A stretch of 64,000 nt of DNA, taken from Monocercomonoides exilis. Its lineage: Eukaryota > Preaxostyla > Oxymonadida > Polymastigidae. Position 1 is the first letter of the stretch; the number at the start of each line of letters is the position of its first letter. A model generated the notes under the pieces. The model saw only the letters and a program-made list of their open reading frames with translations. It did not search any database and was not told where the DNA came from. Location of the stretch: NCBI GenBank assembly GCA_001643675.2, contig LSRY02000018.1, positions 930,001 to 994,000 on the forward strand, in the 5' to 3' direction. Of this stretch, positions 23,801 to 35,700 are shown piece after piece. A program made the position numbers and the translations under genes.

Positions 23801-24134
23801 TAATTTATTTGTGGGATTGATCAAAAATTATTCATTTAAATTTTAATTTTTTGAAATGTTTTATTTCTCAGAAATTTATTGATACAAAAGGTTAATATAA
23901 CAATTAAAATCATTGCATGTATTTATATATAGGTAATTATCCTTATATATTTATTTTGATTAAAAATTGTAATATTTATGGGTGATTTTTCAAAATTGAT
24001 TTTTTTCAACAAGAAAAAACAATTTCAAAAAATTCGTCCACCCAAAAGTTTTAAATTATTTTTATCTATTATTTCATCATAAAGTTTATTCCAAACAGAG
24101 CAAATTGCAAAAGAAGCACAGATGTACCTATGCC
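20872..24134 (-). mobile_element. Element P copy 1: 3263 bp with 570-bp terminal inverted repeats
   Basis: Terminal repeats at 20872-21441 and 23565-24134 are reverse complements, with tips GGCATAGGT. The interior (21442-23564) carries a Pmp-like fragment on the minus strand but no transposase. It is essentially identical to copy 2 (28014-31275) in reverse orientation, apart from a few homopolymer indels. Flanks are AAAATCCT on the left and CGCACTTT on the right. These do not match each other but each matches a flank of copy 2, so both copies were made with 8-bp duplications and later recombined. An 8-bp duplication with long terminal repeats and captured host sequence fits a non-autonomous Pack-type DNA transposon (Merlin, hAT, P or Mutator-like); the superfamily is not settled. 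Confidence 0.9.
22155..23506 (-). pseudogene. Captured Pmp-like fragment in P copy 1
   Basis: The longest open stretch (22595-23296, minus) has 233 residues: FSAYTARVGNDIFIECYNI, a CGYSDFACSTLTYAG turn of the conserved module, VDGSFFIDEMILN, FEECSFGAK and ELANCEFGDF. Coding-like sequence extends on both sides in other frames (for example NGKGGAYLPI upstream and KIWNCTFKSI downstream), broken by stops and shifts. It lacks a signal peptide, membrane helix and kinase-like end. It is an internal slice of a host surface-protein gene carried by the transposon. Confidence 0.75.
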
Positions 24135-25015
24135 CGCACTTTATGAATTGATTGCAGCCCATCCAACCACTTCCGTTTGGCAGGATATCTAGAGTTTGTG
24201 ATTGCGGCGGCTTCATTTCGTCATGAAGGCTCTTGCTTTACCATAGAATCACAGAAGAAAGTGTAAATCCATCAACAGCCACAGCAGCAACTAGAGTTGA
24301 ATTCGCCATTTTGGTGGTTCTTTGCGAAATCCTGGATTTTCGTTTTAAGGATGAACCACGCTCTGCTTTGAATTAATATGGACTCTCAGTGATTACTCAT
24401 CCATGTTGAATATTAGTTCTTTGTCGTATTCATTTTTTTCATGTGGACCGTCCAGCAATGAATACCAGGGCTGCAGAATACTTTGGCACGACACCGCAAT
24501 GCGATTAACATCAACATTTTTAGGCGAACTTTTCTTCAGCTCATGATTGCGCTTCACAAATTGGTAAGTGGTTCCCATTGAAATGTTAATGTGTAGTGCG
24601 TCTTCGTCATATGTATCATTAATCACATTTTCTATCTGATATATTTGTCAGGATTATTAATTATTAAAGAACAACGAACCAGTTCGCGAACTTTCCGTTC
24701 AGGCAAACAGCTTCCAGATCTTGATTCAATGATAATTTCATCCAGTACAATTTGTTCTTTGTTTCTTATCACAAATTGCGGTCTTCCAACTTTTGAAACC
24801 AGCCTTTTGCTTCTCAGTGCCCGAACAGCGTTTTTGATCCTTTTGTGTGAGAATTCCATGGAGTTTATTGCGTCTGTGATCCTGACAACTCCATCCACCA
24901 CAATGCGCGCCATCCGTTACAGCCGATTGTCAATCCTTCTGAAATCGAAAGATTTCATAGCAGCACGTAATTTCCTTTGTCCAGCAATTCTCTTTTGTTC
25001 CACAGCAATTTTCAT
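24135..25015 (-). pseudogene. Pogo/Tigger-like transposase, N-terminal half
   Basis: The minus strand from ATG 25015 reads MKIAVEQKRIAGQRKL, a TAA near 24918, then MARIVVDGVVRITDAI, helix-turn-helix-like KRIKNAVRALRSKRLVSKV, and later, in other frames, KELIFNMDE (first catalytic Asp, near 24393) and VAAVAVDGFTLSSVIL. At least two frameshifts and several stops are present. It ends at the 8-bp CGCACTTT (24135-24142) next to P copy 1. The missing C-terminal half lies 7 kb away on the opposite strand at 31276-31895, after the same 8 bp, because a P element split the gene and an inversion then separated the halves. Confidence 0.75.
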
Positions 25016-25090
25016 TTTTTCTATTATGGTTTTGATCTTAAGTCCAATTCATTCATTTATTAATTTTCATTTTCAATTTTCATTGAAATA

Positions 25091-25541
25091 CAGTCCAAAC
25101 CGGATATAATCACATCGGTTTTTGCATAACTTTTTGTGACTGTGTCCGATTGTGATTATTAGCGATGTGACTTTACACAGAAAAAATACGAATATTTATT
25201 AATTCAATTATTAATTTTGGGTAAATTTTTAATTTTTAAAAATTCTTCAGAAAAACAAATTATTCACTTGCGAAACGAATTTTTATCATAAATACTCATT
25301 ATTTTGAATTATTTGAGCACATTTTTGAAAAAGCGAAAAATTGATATTTTTGATTAAAAAATCGATTTTTCAATGAAAAAATCACCAATAATAATAAAAA
25401 AATGTGATTATATGTTTTCATCACTGTAATTATATGCGATGAAAAATGAATGAAAAACTATCAAAAAAAATCGGTGCATCGAAAAATGTGATTATATACG
25501 AATGTGATTATATACGACGTGATTATTTCCGGTTTTGACTG
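25091..25541. mobile_element. MITE C1, TA-flanked, pogo-like tips
   Basis: Tips CAGTCCAAACCGGATATAAT and ATTATTTCCGGTTTTGACTG, flanked by TA at 25089-25090 and 25542-25543. Length 451 bp; no coding. It matches C2 once E2 is removed. The CAGT...CGG tip type suits pogo-like elements, and a pogo-like transposase pseudogene lies 76 bp away. Confidence 0.8.
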
Positions 25542-25547
25542 TATATA

Positions 25548-25804
25548 TGGGTGATTATTTTTGAAATCATATATTTTATCGGGGTGTTGATTTTTCAAAG
25601 ATTGAAAATTTTTCGAAAGAAAATTATTTTTTCAAAAGAGAAAAAGCATAATGATTGTTATTAAAAACAAATGGTTATTCCGAATCAAATATAAAAATGA
25701 ATTCAAGAAACCTTTTCACGTTTCAATTTTTTTTTATTGATATTCAAGAAATATTTTCGAACCGAAATTTTTGCATAAAAATATGATATCAAAATAATCA
25801 CCAA
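25548..25804. mobile_element. MITE E1
   Basis: Starts TGGGTGATTATTTTTGAAAT after a TA and ends with the degenerate complement (ATGATATCAAAATAATCACC). It is homologous throughout to E2 at 27311-27572. Non-coding. The right edge is approximate. Confidence 0.65.
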
Positions 25805-27094
25805 ATTATATAATGCATATGTGTAGAATCACATTACCGTGCAGAAAGTGAATTTTAAGTTTTTGTCATACAACTCTTTCTAATGAAGAAAACGGAATAA
25901 CTGTTGATCATGGCATCTGACCGATCATTCCCAATATTAATTCAGAGAATTGCGAAATTTTGTTTTTTTATGCAGATCATGAAATGAAAAAGTTGAAATA
26001 GGAAAAATTGAATTGTTTGAATTTCTGTGTTTTGAATACTTTAGGGTTAGAAGCAAATATGCAATCTTCATTCATTAATTTTAAGATCTTTGAAATTTTA
26101 CTTTTGTCATGTTAAAAATGTGAAAATAAAAATGATATTTTTGGATTTATATGAAAACACAATGATAGACGTTTGGAGCGCTTTTATAAGGGTATAAGTT
26201 TGTGCCTAAAAAGCAAATTAAAATTTTTTTGGTTTCTGTAGCGATGCTGTTTTCCTATAACCTTTGAAAGCTGCATTCTCCGCTGTTATTAATTTATATG
26301 AGAACATGTGATGAATGAGTTTCTTCAAAATCTTTAACAGTTTCAACAGTTATAAAGAGATATTTGAAAAATAAATGGTCAAATAAGATTATTTTTAAAT
26401 AAGTTATGGGGTTGATCTGTGAGATGCTATGATCGAAGGTCATGCTGATTGATTATCATCTTTCTTTGCGGAATTGTGACTTTTCCGCGTTTATCTTTAT
26501 TAATTAAAAAATGAATATTCAAACCGAATTTTCACGTTAATAACTACATGGGACAAATTTTTATTTTTGTTTGAAAAAACAAAGATTTGTTTCAATCATC
26601 CTTTGAAAGCAAATCGTGAATAATCAAAGGTTTATGGTTTCTTTAGGGAACTTAAATAAATATATAAATTCACTTTATTGAAATACAGTGTATTTTCGAA
26701 CCAACTTTTATCAACATTCTTTGTTGTTGAAAAAATACTTAAAAAATCCTTTTTCACACTTTCAAATGTCTTTTCTAAAAATTAAACATTATATTTCTTA
26801 AATACAAAAGTGAACTTTTTGAATCAATGAATTTTTCTAAACTTATTTTATTGCTTTTGAGATTGTTTTGTTGAATGAAAAGGCTCTTTCCAGTTGTTTT
26901 GCTTCATTACAATAATATTTAAATCTCTTAATAAGAGTGAAAAAAACCAATATTTGATAAGATGGTGTTTCATATTGCACATCTTGCATTTTTTTTGTTC
27001 ATTGTTGCACAATGAATGAATTCTTTGTGACGTAACTTGATGAATATAATGGGTTCATTTTTTTAAAAAATACGTTTGAGGTTGCAAAACGATA
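25805..27094. other. AT-rich spacer inside the inverted segment
   Basis: No gene, array or repeat recognised over 1.3 kb; short frames only. Confidence 0.6.
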
Positions 27095-27114
27095 TACAGA
27101 TATCGCATTAAATA

Positions 27115-27827
27115 CAGTCAAAACCGGATGTAATCACATCGAATATAATCACATTCGTTTATAGTCACATTTTTCCATGCACCGACATTTTTAGCTCATT
27201 TTTCATTCATTTTCCATCGAATATAATCACAGGGATGAAAATATATAATCACATTTTTTATTATTATGCGTGCTTTTTTCAATGAAAAATCGACTTTTTG
27301 ATCAAAAATATGGGTGATTATTTTTGAAATCATATCTTTTTTCGGGGTGTTGATTTTTCAAAGATTGAAAGTTTTTCGAAAGAAATTTTTGTTTCAAAAT
27401 AAAAATAACATGATAATTGTTTTTTAAAATACAATTGTTTCAGTTAAATGAACGATTAAAAATGTTTTGAATAAGTCTTTTCACTCTTCTATGTTTTTTA
27501 ATTGTTATTCATCAAATATATTTGCACCGAAATTTTTGTTAGAAAAAATATGATTTCAAAAATAATCACCCATATCAATTTTTGTTTTTACAAAAATGTG
27601 CTCAAATAAGTCAAAATAATGAGTATTTATGATCAAAATTGTTCAAGCAAGTGAAAAAAGTGTATTTGTGTTGAATTTCCAAAAATAAAAAAATCGACCC
27701 AAAACTAATTATCTCAAAAATCAATTTTTATTTTCTTCTGTTTAAAGTTGCATCGCTTATAATCACAATCGGATATTGTCACAAAAAGTCGTGCAAAAAC
27801 CGATGTGATTATATCCGGTTTTGACTG
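27115..27827. mobile_element. MITE C2 carrying a nested MITE E2
   Basis: CAGTCAAAACCGGATGTAAT at the left, ATATCCGGTTTTGACTG at the right, TA at 27113-27114 and 27828-27829. Total 713 bp, of which 262 bp plus a TA is E2; the remaining 449 bp equal C1. The B sequence is interrupted exactly at this TA. Confidence 0.85.
27311..27572. mobile_element. MITE E2
   Basis: TGGGTGATTATTTTTGAAAT and its inverse at the other end, flanked by TA (27309-27310, 27573-27574), inserted in C2. Non-coding. Confidence 0.8.
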
Positions 27828-28013
27828 TATTGGACATCGCTTAAAATACCGGACATCATCGATTTCTCTGTAACTGCAAGAGGAATTATTTTTGACAATT
27901 TTCCTCAAAATATATCTCATCAATACAAACTCAACTGAAAAACGAGACTTTCAAAATAGCTTCTTTATGCTTAGGTAAAATTATCGATTGAAATCTCGGA
28001 ATAATAGGATTTT

Positions 28014-31000
28014 GGCATAGGTACATCTGTGCTTCTTTTGCAATTTGCTCTGTTTGGAATAAACTTTATGATGAAATAATAGATAAAAATAATTTAAAAC
28101 TTTTGGGTGGACGAATTTTTTGAAATTGTTTTTTCTTGTTGAAAAAAATCAATTTTGAAAAATCACCCATAAATATTACAATTTTTAATCAAAATAAATA
28201 TATAAGGATAATTACCTATATATAAATACATGCAATGATTTTAATTGTTATATTAACCTTTTGTATCAATAAATTTCTGAGAAATAAAACATTTCAAAAA
28301 ATTAAAATTTAAATGAATAATTTTTGATCAATCCCACAAATAAATTATAAATTTCTAAAGATTTAGGATTAGCTTTTTTTGTGATGTGTGGGGTGAACAC
28401 TTTCCAATATACCACAATTTGAATATATAAACATTATATTATCGTATGCACTGATTGTTATTTAAAATATTCTTCTACTATTAACAAATTTTGATTGTTA
28501 GAATATGAAGCTGATAATTATGCAACATGAAACTTCATGAGTCTTCCATTGGAGAAATCTATTAAAGAATTTTTGTTCATTCGGAAAATCGTTAAAAAAA
28601 TAATTATTTTTTTAAATATTGGAGAATATTTTAACTTTATTCAAATTATGTCAAATATTTGTTATATTTTCATTTCGGAATGTTGCAGACAGTATGATTT
28701 CAAATGAAAATGGAGGAACAATATTCTTCATATTGGTGGAATCTGGATCAATTGGTTGATTAACAGAAAAATCAGTCATTGCAGCTGCTTCAATGGGAAA
28801 GGAGGAGCGTATTTGCCAATAAAGGAAAGAGGAAAATAGGATTTCACATTTATGTGGATGAAGTTTAGTGCTTATACAGCAAGAGTGGGGAATGATATTT
28901 TCATTGAATGTTACAACATTACATCTTTGATCAATAAATGTCAATTTCAGTTTGATCTACGAGAGAAGCCGAGTGTTGGGTTTGTGAATGGGGGAAATGG
29001 AGGGATGAACTATCATAAGTGCGGATATTCTGACTTTGCATGCTCCACATTGACATATGCAGGAACAAATGTGTTTGGCACATCACCAGCAACACTGAAA
29101 CTTGTTGATGGAAGTTTTTTATTGATGAAATGATACTCAACACTCAACAAATGAACATTGGTGGAGATATTGAAAAGGCAAAGATTGGAATTGTCGAAGG
29201 AGGAGAAAATGAATTTTTGATAAAGAGCGAACAAATAATATCGTTTTCGTCATTGGCATTATCGATATCAACATTTGCCGAATCAAGAAAGGAGTATGTA
29301 TTTTTGTGCGGTGCAAGCACATTGAAATTTGAGGAATGTTCATTTGGAGCAAAATCACAAGAGATTGGAGTGGGATTGATTTGTGGGAAAGGAGGGAAAG
29401 TGGAGTTGGCAAATTGTGAATTTGGAGATTTTGCAATAACCAAATCAGTGATAGTGACTTTTGATGGAGCAGGGGTTGGAGGATTGATTGATGAGGTGAT
29501 TGTGAAGAATGTGACAAGAGAAAATGAGGGAAGAAGCCTATTTTTTAGCTGAGAAATGGAGGGGATGTTGAGATAAAGAACACAACGATGAATGAACTCG
29601 TTTTGAGAATGGAAATGAGATTGAGATTGGAGAAGGGATTAATGCGAAAATCTGGAACTGCACATTCAAATCAATTCAGAGAGGGAATAGGAATGGAGGG
29701 GTGTTGAATGGGAGAGTGGGAAGTGGGAAGTGTGTGGATATGATGAATCGGGATAGTGGAGATGAAATCTTCTTGTGCCAATCGATGAAAAGAAAAAATG
29801 ATAGCATTGACAGAAATGGAACAGAAGGAGAAAAAAAGTGAAATTGATGGATGGAGGCACAATCGAAGATTCTTGTTCATTTCTGAAAGCGCTTGTGATC
29901 GATGGATGTGGAAGTGAGGGAGATAGAATAAAGTGCATGACTGCTCATTTTCAAGTGACAATCATCGAGGATTCTTGTATCATTCTTTTTCAATGAAGAG
30001 CGTTTCAAAGGAATTATAAATATTTAAAAATATGAAGTCAAAAATTTTTAATAATTCCAATACATTGCTCTCATGAATAATGAGTTGCAAAAAAATGTAT
30101 ATCAATTTTTAACTAACTACCCAAATATAATTTTTAATAATATTCTTCTGAAATGTTGAATATTTGAAAAAACAGTCAAAGGAATTGAAGAAATAACAAT
30201 AACAAAAACTATAATGCTCCATTTTGTTAACTTTTTCATCTTCCACATCGAAACTCAATATACACACCAGTCAACACTTATTTTCCTGTTTCTCTTCTTT
30301 TCCTTTTTGTTCTCAGTCTTTCTAATTTTTTCTCACCTTTGACCTCAAATAATCAAATTCATCGATTTTTGAAATTATTGTTTCCTTAATGATATCATCT
30401 TTTCAGTCACCTGCGCCTATTATATTCTTTTCCTCATTCAAATTCTTCTTCTTCTTTGTAATTTTTTTTCTATTTCCATTTCACTATCTTTATTTCGACT
30501 TCTCATCAATCAATTATTTTCACCTGCGCACGTCTTCGAAGGGTGTTTCGATAAGGGTTTCAACGATATATTTCCTTTTTCGATTCATTCTGCTTTTTTT
30601 TCAGTGATTCTTTCATTCATTGAATTGAAAAATTTAAATTAACTGAAATACAAATGAATAATTTTCATTAAAACAAAACATAATATAATATGATATAAAT
30701 TTTATCGAATGAACAAAAATTCTTTAATAGATTTCTCCAATGGAAGACTCATGAAGTTTCATGTTGCATAATTATCAGCTTCATATTCTAACAATCAAAA
30801 TTTGTTAATAGTAGAAGAATATTTTAAATAACAATCAGTGCATACGATAATATAATGTTTATATATTCAAATTGTGGTATATTGGAAAGTGTTCACCCCA
30901 CACATCACAAAAAAAGCTAATCCTAAATCTTTAGAAATTTATAATTTATTTGTGGGATTGATCAAAAATTATTCATTTAAATTTTAATTTTTTGAAATGT

Positions 31001-31275
31001 TTTATTTCTCAGAAATTTATTGATACAAAAGGTTAATATAACAATTAAAATCATTGCATGTATTTATATATAGGTAATTATCCTTATATATTTATTTTGA
31101 TTAAAAATTGTAATATTTATGGGTGATTTTTCAAAATTGATTTTTTTCAACAAGAAAAAACAATTTCAAAAAATTCGTCCACCCAAAAGTTTTAAATTAT
31201 TTTTATCTATTATTTCATCATAAAGTTTATTCCAAACAGAGCAAATTGCAAAAGAAGCACAGATGCACCTATGCC
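28014..31275 (+). mobile_element. Element P copy 2: 3262 bp, inverted relative to copy 1
   Basis: Terminal repeats 28014-28583 and 30706-31275, again 570 bp each. Flanks are AGGATTTT (28006-28013) and AAAGTGCG (31276-31283). The base after GGCATAGGT is A at the left end and G at the right, the reverse of copy 1, which confirms opposite orientation of the whole element. The interior carries the same Pmp-like fragment on the plus strand and no transposase. Confidence 0.9.
28644..29993 (+). pseudogene. Captured Pmp-like fragment in P copy 2
   Basis: Same slice as in copy 1. A T run that has seven T in copy 1 has six here (near 29118), so the longest frame is split into 28852-29133 and 29130-29552 at VDGSF. 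Further broken family sequence lies on both sides, for example SNENGGTIFFILVESG near 28700 and GEGINAKIWNCTFKSI near 29630. Not a functional gene. Confidence 0.75.
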
Positions 31276-31895
31276 AAAGTGCGCACTTCCAACACTCCTT
31301 CAAGGAATTATCGATAACAGAAAGCGCATGTCACTGGAAAACTTTCGCTGCTTGCTTCTCATTGATTCACACATTTCTCGCGCAGATCCGACAATTTGGA
31401 GAAAAGTTCGAAAAGAAAATATCGACATCATCACCTTCATTCCTCACAGCACACATATCGCCCAGCCTCTTGACAGAGGAGTCTTCGCTGTTCTCAAAAA
31501 AGAACTGCAAACAAAATATGAACCTCCATCTTCATCGACATCTTCATCATAAAGAATAGCTTTTATAAATGTTCTACTTCAAGCAATTCATACCTCCCTC
31601 TCATCTGCTGTCAAAAAAAGCCTTCACAACAAGTGGAGTTCTTCATGACGAATCTGGACCGATTCTTTTGAAGCTTCCAGAAACATCGGAATATCAACCT
31701 TCATCACATTCAAAAAGATTCGACTTCTATAGCAAGTTAATAACTGATGAGAAGCTACTGAATGATTGGAGTAATTATTTTGGAATTGAAGAAGAAGAAA
31801 AAGCTGAAAAAGAAGAAAAAGTTGATGATGAAAAGAATTCTTCAGAAGAAATTAAAAAAGCATGGCAAAAGACGATAATGAGCTTTAATCTTTAA
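31276..31895 (+). pseudogene. Pogo/Tigger-like transposase, C-terminal half
   Basis: It begins at the AAAGTGCG duplication and reads LPTLLQGIIDNRKRM, then CLLLIDSHISRAD (second catalytic Asp), and IPHSTHIAQPLDRGVFAVLK (third catalytic Asp) of a DDE_1/pogo-type enzyme. A stop at 31550 follows. A second frame (31569-31895) gives the C-terminal domain with KKAFTTSGV and an acidic, Lys/Glu-rich end at TAA. The N-terminal half is at 24135-25015 on the other strand. Confidence 0.8.
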
Positions 31896-32776
31896 ATGAA
31901 ACGAAAAAAATAAAGAGAAAATTTGGTGAAAGAAGATAATCGTGAAAATGAAAACGAAGTTTTCAATTTGATTGAAAGATAAGAGAAAAAAAGAAAAGTT
32001 ATACATAAATTTAATTCGTCATTAACCTTTTTTCAATTTTAATTTTATTATTTTTCATAACAAAAAAATTTCCCAATGAAAAAAAAGGGTCACAACAAAA
32101 TAACTGACCCTATTATTTTTATTTTGAAAAAAAAATATAATCCCTCATTAATGTGCTTTATCAGATTTCGCTGTTTTCATTCATGTGACATGATTTAATT
32201 CTCAAACTATCTGATAATCTTTCATCCCAGACATCGAACAAACAAATAAATACTTTGATATTTTGGAAAATAACATGGAACGACAAAAAGGAAAAAACAT
32301 ATAAGAAGAGATATGAAACAACAAGAAAAGAAAACAGTCTTTGAAATAGTCACGCGTGAATACTCCCATGAAATTCAAGCGATTTCATGGAGTATTCATT
32401 TCTATTTGAGATGAACAAAAAGAAAATTAAATATAGACACAATATTTCCAATTCAAGAACACAAAAACAGATAATGCACATACACACAATATAAGACATG
32501 CAAATGAGACACTTTTTGTGAAGCTGTTTAAGAGAAGCGGAAGCATCGAAAGGAAAAGAGAAATAAATGTATCTTTGATGAAATAAATTACACATTAACC
32601 ATAACATGAAGCAGCCATGCACAAAATCACTTTTTCTTTCAGGAAGTTCTGTTGAGCAATAAATACAAAACAAACCAAAAGGAACAAGCACAACCTTTAT
32701 TTTGGAAGCGTTTCAGACACTCTTTTCAATTCGTCAAACATGAATCCAACAAACAAAGAAGCCAACCAAATAAGAA
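31896..32776. other. Spacer between pogo-like remnant and receptor gene
   Basis: AT-rich; no gene seen. It contains the 3' flank of the receptor gene, which ends at TGA 32777-32779 on the minus strand. Confidence 0.6.
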
Positions 32777-35700
32777 TCAAAGAGACTCATCGAGTTCATT
32801 CAGAAAACGGATCACTTCATCAAGTGAAGGCCTGCCACCCGGTTCGTCTGCCCACATCTTCTCCATCACCTCAACCAGCTCTTCTCCTTCAATCCCTTCA
32901 GTCAAGGGCCGAACGCCATCCCTCATCATCTCCTGCGCTTCCTCCGCATTGCATTCACTTAAAGGTACTTCCCCTGTTGTCATTTCATGGAGAATCAGCC
33001 CAAGTGTGAAAATAACTGCCTTTTCAATTTCCTCATCTTCATTTCCCGCTTCAGGTGCCTTCCATCGCTTCATTTCTTCCTTTTGCTTTTCATCCTCCAG
33101 TTCTTCTGCCAATACGAATATTTCGTTATTTCCTTCCTCAACAAAGATTGAATATGGGCATAATTGTTTCCCAATCATTTCCACCCTTTCGTCTCCAATT
33201 GAAATCAAATGCTCAAACAGCTCTGCAACTGCCAAAACCACCACCTTCCCATCAACAACATCCATCGCTCTTGTTCCCAATGTGAAATTACCTTGAATTG
33301 AATGAATTGTCGAGTACAATGTTTTTATGTTCCTTTTCTCCTTCTCTCGAAATGGCTTTTTCGCTGATATCACATTGAGTGAATGAGAGTGTGGCATTCC
33401 AGAAACACAAACATCCTCAAATCTTGGTGAGGGAAATTCATAAACTGACATCTCATTTTCATTCAATGTTTCATCATTCGTTGTCGATGGCGATTCTGTC
33501 TCATCCTCCTCATCGTTGTCAATCAGCAAAGGAATTTGGCTCGTCATCCCTTCCAGCAACGTTGATGGCATCCCATCCATCTCAAAGCTTTCTCTGCTCT
33601 TTTCTTTTCTCCTCTCAGGCTTATTTTTCATTGCCCCCTCTTTCAACCCTATTTCCTCGATTTTCTCAATCATTTCACTCATCTTCTTTCGCAGCAGCAC
33701 AACAACCATAACAAATACAAAAATAAATATCAAAAACAACACAGCAATTATAACAATAACAATCGCACTCCATTCATTGTTTCTCCCTCCTTTATTGATA
33801 TTTCCATCTCCTTCATCAACAGTACCACCTCCTTTCGATTCTGATACACTCTTGTTTATCACCACAATTCCATTGGATGAAGATGATTTGTTTTTTCCAA
33901 ACAGAATGAATATGCTCACTTCTGTTTTATTCTCCATCACTTTCAACAGTTCAGACGAAATCGTTGAATGCACCTCGTTCTCTGATATGAAGCCATCATC
34001 TTCAATGATGTTTGTGTGTGAATGTTCAATATCTCCATTTTTCATGCTTATCTTCACCCACAAATCGCATGGCAGAAGCAGCTTCCCATAAATTATTAGC
34101 TCCATTTCTCCGGTTGCTTCTTTTCCTTTCACACTCTCCAGAACTGGAAAGAAAAACGGCGATGCTCTTTCTGATGCAATTCCACCAAGAGCGCATCCAT
34201 CATTCAAAATCCAAAGAGAAGAATTATCTTTGACCCCATCTCCACCTTTCAAGCTCGAAATGGTCAGCGATGCAGAATCTGAGCAAATGATGTTTCGACG
34301 AAGAGAAGGATATTTTCCATTGAATGGATTGTTATTCAGAAACTCTCCTTTCTCAATTTTCACATTGCCTGAGGACAAAGATAACCCACCTTGTGGAGCA
34401 TTCGAAATTATCACATCCTTCATCACCAATGAAGAATTCGCTGAATGGACAAGCGATCCATTCCATTTGCATATTCCTTCAAATGCATTGCTGCTCTCAC
34501 TTTCGCTTTCTTTCATAAGCACTCCTTCAATCTCACATATGTGCATCGAAACATCTTTCATATCACACACCTCAGCAACACTTCCTTTTTTAGATAAGGA
34601 AATGCAATCTGAGCAAGAACAGTTTGAAAACTCTAAATGAGCAGAAATTGAAGATGCCCAGAGAACAGAAGCTCCTTCCGAATACCTCGAACAGTTGTTG
34701 AATGAGGAGCTTCCAATCGAAACACTTCCCGAAGTTGAACCATTTATTGAAATAACACAACCACCAGATAACTTTATTCCATCTGCATATACTCCATTAA
34801 ATACAATATTTCTACAGCTGCCAATCTCAAACACATTTGTTGTTGATTCAATCTGTTCTAATTTCATATTTGTGATATTCATCTCATCTCCATTTAGCAG
34901 AAACGAAGGCTTCTTGAACGAGAGGAACGATATCGTGCAGTTGTCAACATGAAGAATTCCATTTTCGATGTTCAATAATGTTGAATTGAGAACAACAGAT
35001 TCAATGTTTTCTGATTGGCCAACAGAAGAAAAATCAACAAATGATAAAGAAAGCTGGCCATTTGTTTCATGGATAATAGAACTGCTTGAATAAGAAAATG
35101 GCTGGCCAAAGTTGAATTTCAATCTCTCAACCCGAACAATCCCTGTTGTTGTGATGACGTTTCCCTCATCGCAAGAAATTGTTGAGTTCATATATACCAG
35201 AGCAAACAATGGAGATTCAAGTGAGCGAACGATAACATTCTGCACACTGCATTCCTCATTGATGACCGTCTCCTCTGATACTAACAGCTGTGAATAACGT
35301 GACGGAATAATGTGATTCACTCCGACATTCAACGATTCACAAGGCATGCTGAACTCTCCACAAGACTTGAAACCAGAGTGATTTTCAGAAACAGCTGACA
35401 CAAATATCGTCTCGCTTTGGTATTTCATAACTCTCAGCAGAAGATCTTCTTCTCCAACAAATGAATCTGTTGTGCAGCCCCATATCGCCAGCTCCTTCAC
35501 AAATGGCAATCCGAAGTCCAACATGAATTGCTCTTCAACTATTTGTGCTTCGATTGAGTTGCATTTCACGTACACATCTCTCCCTCTGAATGCAGAGTTG
35601 TCTTTGAATGTGATATTGGATAATACAAAGTTCAGAGGCTGTTCAACTGTCGAGGTGCATTCCAGAAACAGCCACCCGCCTCTTCCTGTGCTTGAGCAGA

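Larger units (their letters stand above)
27097..28013. repeat. Foldback MITE B, right arm (inverted and interrupted)
   Basis: CAGATATCGCATTAAATA (27097-27114) is followed by C2, then the arm continues from 27830 through CATCATCGATTTCTCTGT and CCTCAAAATATATCTCATC to AGGATTTT at 28006-28013. It mirrors 11638-11740 plus 20770-20871. It supplies the empty site that proves where M inserted. Confidence 0.8.
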
